Part shown: positions 13,818 through 13,826 of the stretch, piece by piece | How positions within the stretch are numbered: position 1 is the first letter of the stretch | Layout of the letters: every line of letters starts with the position of its first letter | Assembly: GCA_002428085.1 (NCBI GenBank) | Contig: DJAA01000053.1 | Coordinates: 5,407 to 19,232 of the forward strand | Reading direction: 5' to 3' | DNA length: 13,826 bases | Origin: Sulfurimonas sp. UBA6014 | GTDB lineage: Bacteria > Campylobacterota > Campylobacteria > Campylobacterales > Sulfurimonadaceae | Notes under the pieces: model-generated | What the model was told of the DNA's origin: nothing | Database searches by the model: none | What the model saw: the letters and a program-made list of their open reading frames with translations, nothing else | Position numbers and translations under genes: made by a program

Positions 13818-13826
13818 TGATTTTAG

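Noticed and set aside
1..13826. CRISPR array, insertion sequence, prophage, toxin-antitoxin or defence system
   Set aside because: No regularly spaced repeats, transposase, integrase, nuclease or toxin-like gene is visible on either strand; the window is mostly conserved housekeeping genes.

Overview
The window looks like ordinary chromosomal sequence from a free-living member of the Campylobacterota (Epsilonproteobacteria). It is AT-rich with short intergenic gaps. Its right half carries a gene cluster (rluD, a fibronectin type III lipoprotein, trmB, ftsE, ftsX, an EnvC-like protein, with rodA divergent) that matches, from memory, the Campylobacter jejuni Cj1275c-Cj1282 neighbourhood. The long TrmB with a PVPW motif and promoters with a TGN-extended -10 and no clear -35 fit the same group. 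Genus cannot be fixed from the sequence; Sulfurospirillum- or Sulfurimonas-like is a guess.

Left part (1-4767): a membrane-anchored response regulator with a C-terminal HPt-like domain whose phospho-accepting His is replaced by Leu; then proA (minus) and proC (plus), divergent across 53 bases, which encode the last two enzymes of proline synthesis; then thrC (minus), threonine synthase. Strong hairpins end the convergent pairs regulator/proA and proC/thrC, and the second hairpin contains the thrC stop codon.

Middle (4768-6372): a less conserved stretch with an unrecognised small two-helix membrane protein (minus) and a secreted Sel1-repeat protein (plus). They are divergent across about 180 bases that hold three short palindromes overlapping both predicted promoters. 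After the Sel1 gene comes a 129-base gap with a direct repeat and a weak hairpin.

Right part (6373-12527, minus): a compact six-gene unit transcribed rluD > flpA-like > trmB > ftsE > ftsX > envC-like. Five junctions are overlaps of 53, 8, 14 and 4 nt plus one 12-nt gap, so translational coupling is likely. FtsE and FtsX form the divisome ABC complex. The last gene encodes a periplasmic coiled-coil protein with a LytM domain that lacks its zinc ligands, as expected of an FtsEX-controlled amidase activator. Divergent from rluD is rodA (plus), the elongation SEDS glycosyltransferase, so division and elongation wall genes lie back to back. The window closes with a tRNA-Asp(GUC) gene on the minus strand.

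I found no clear new multi-gene system. The best leads are the pseudo-HPt response regulator, the FtsEX-EnvC module built into an RNA-modification and lipoprotein operon, the enlarged TrmB, and the palindromic divergent promoter region near 5240-5409.
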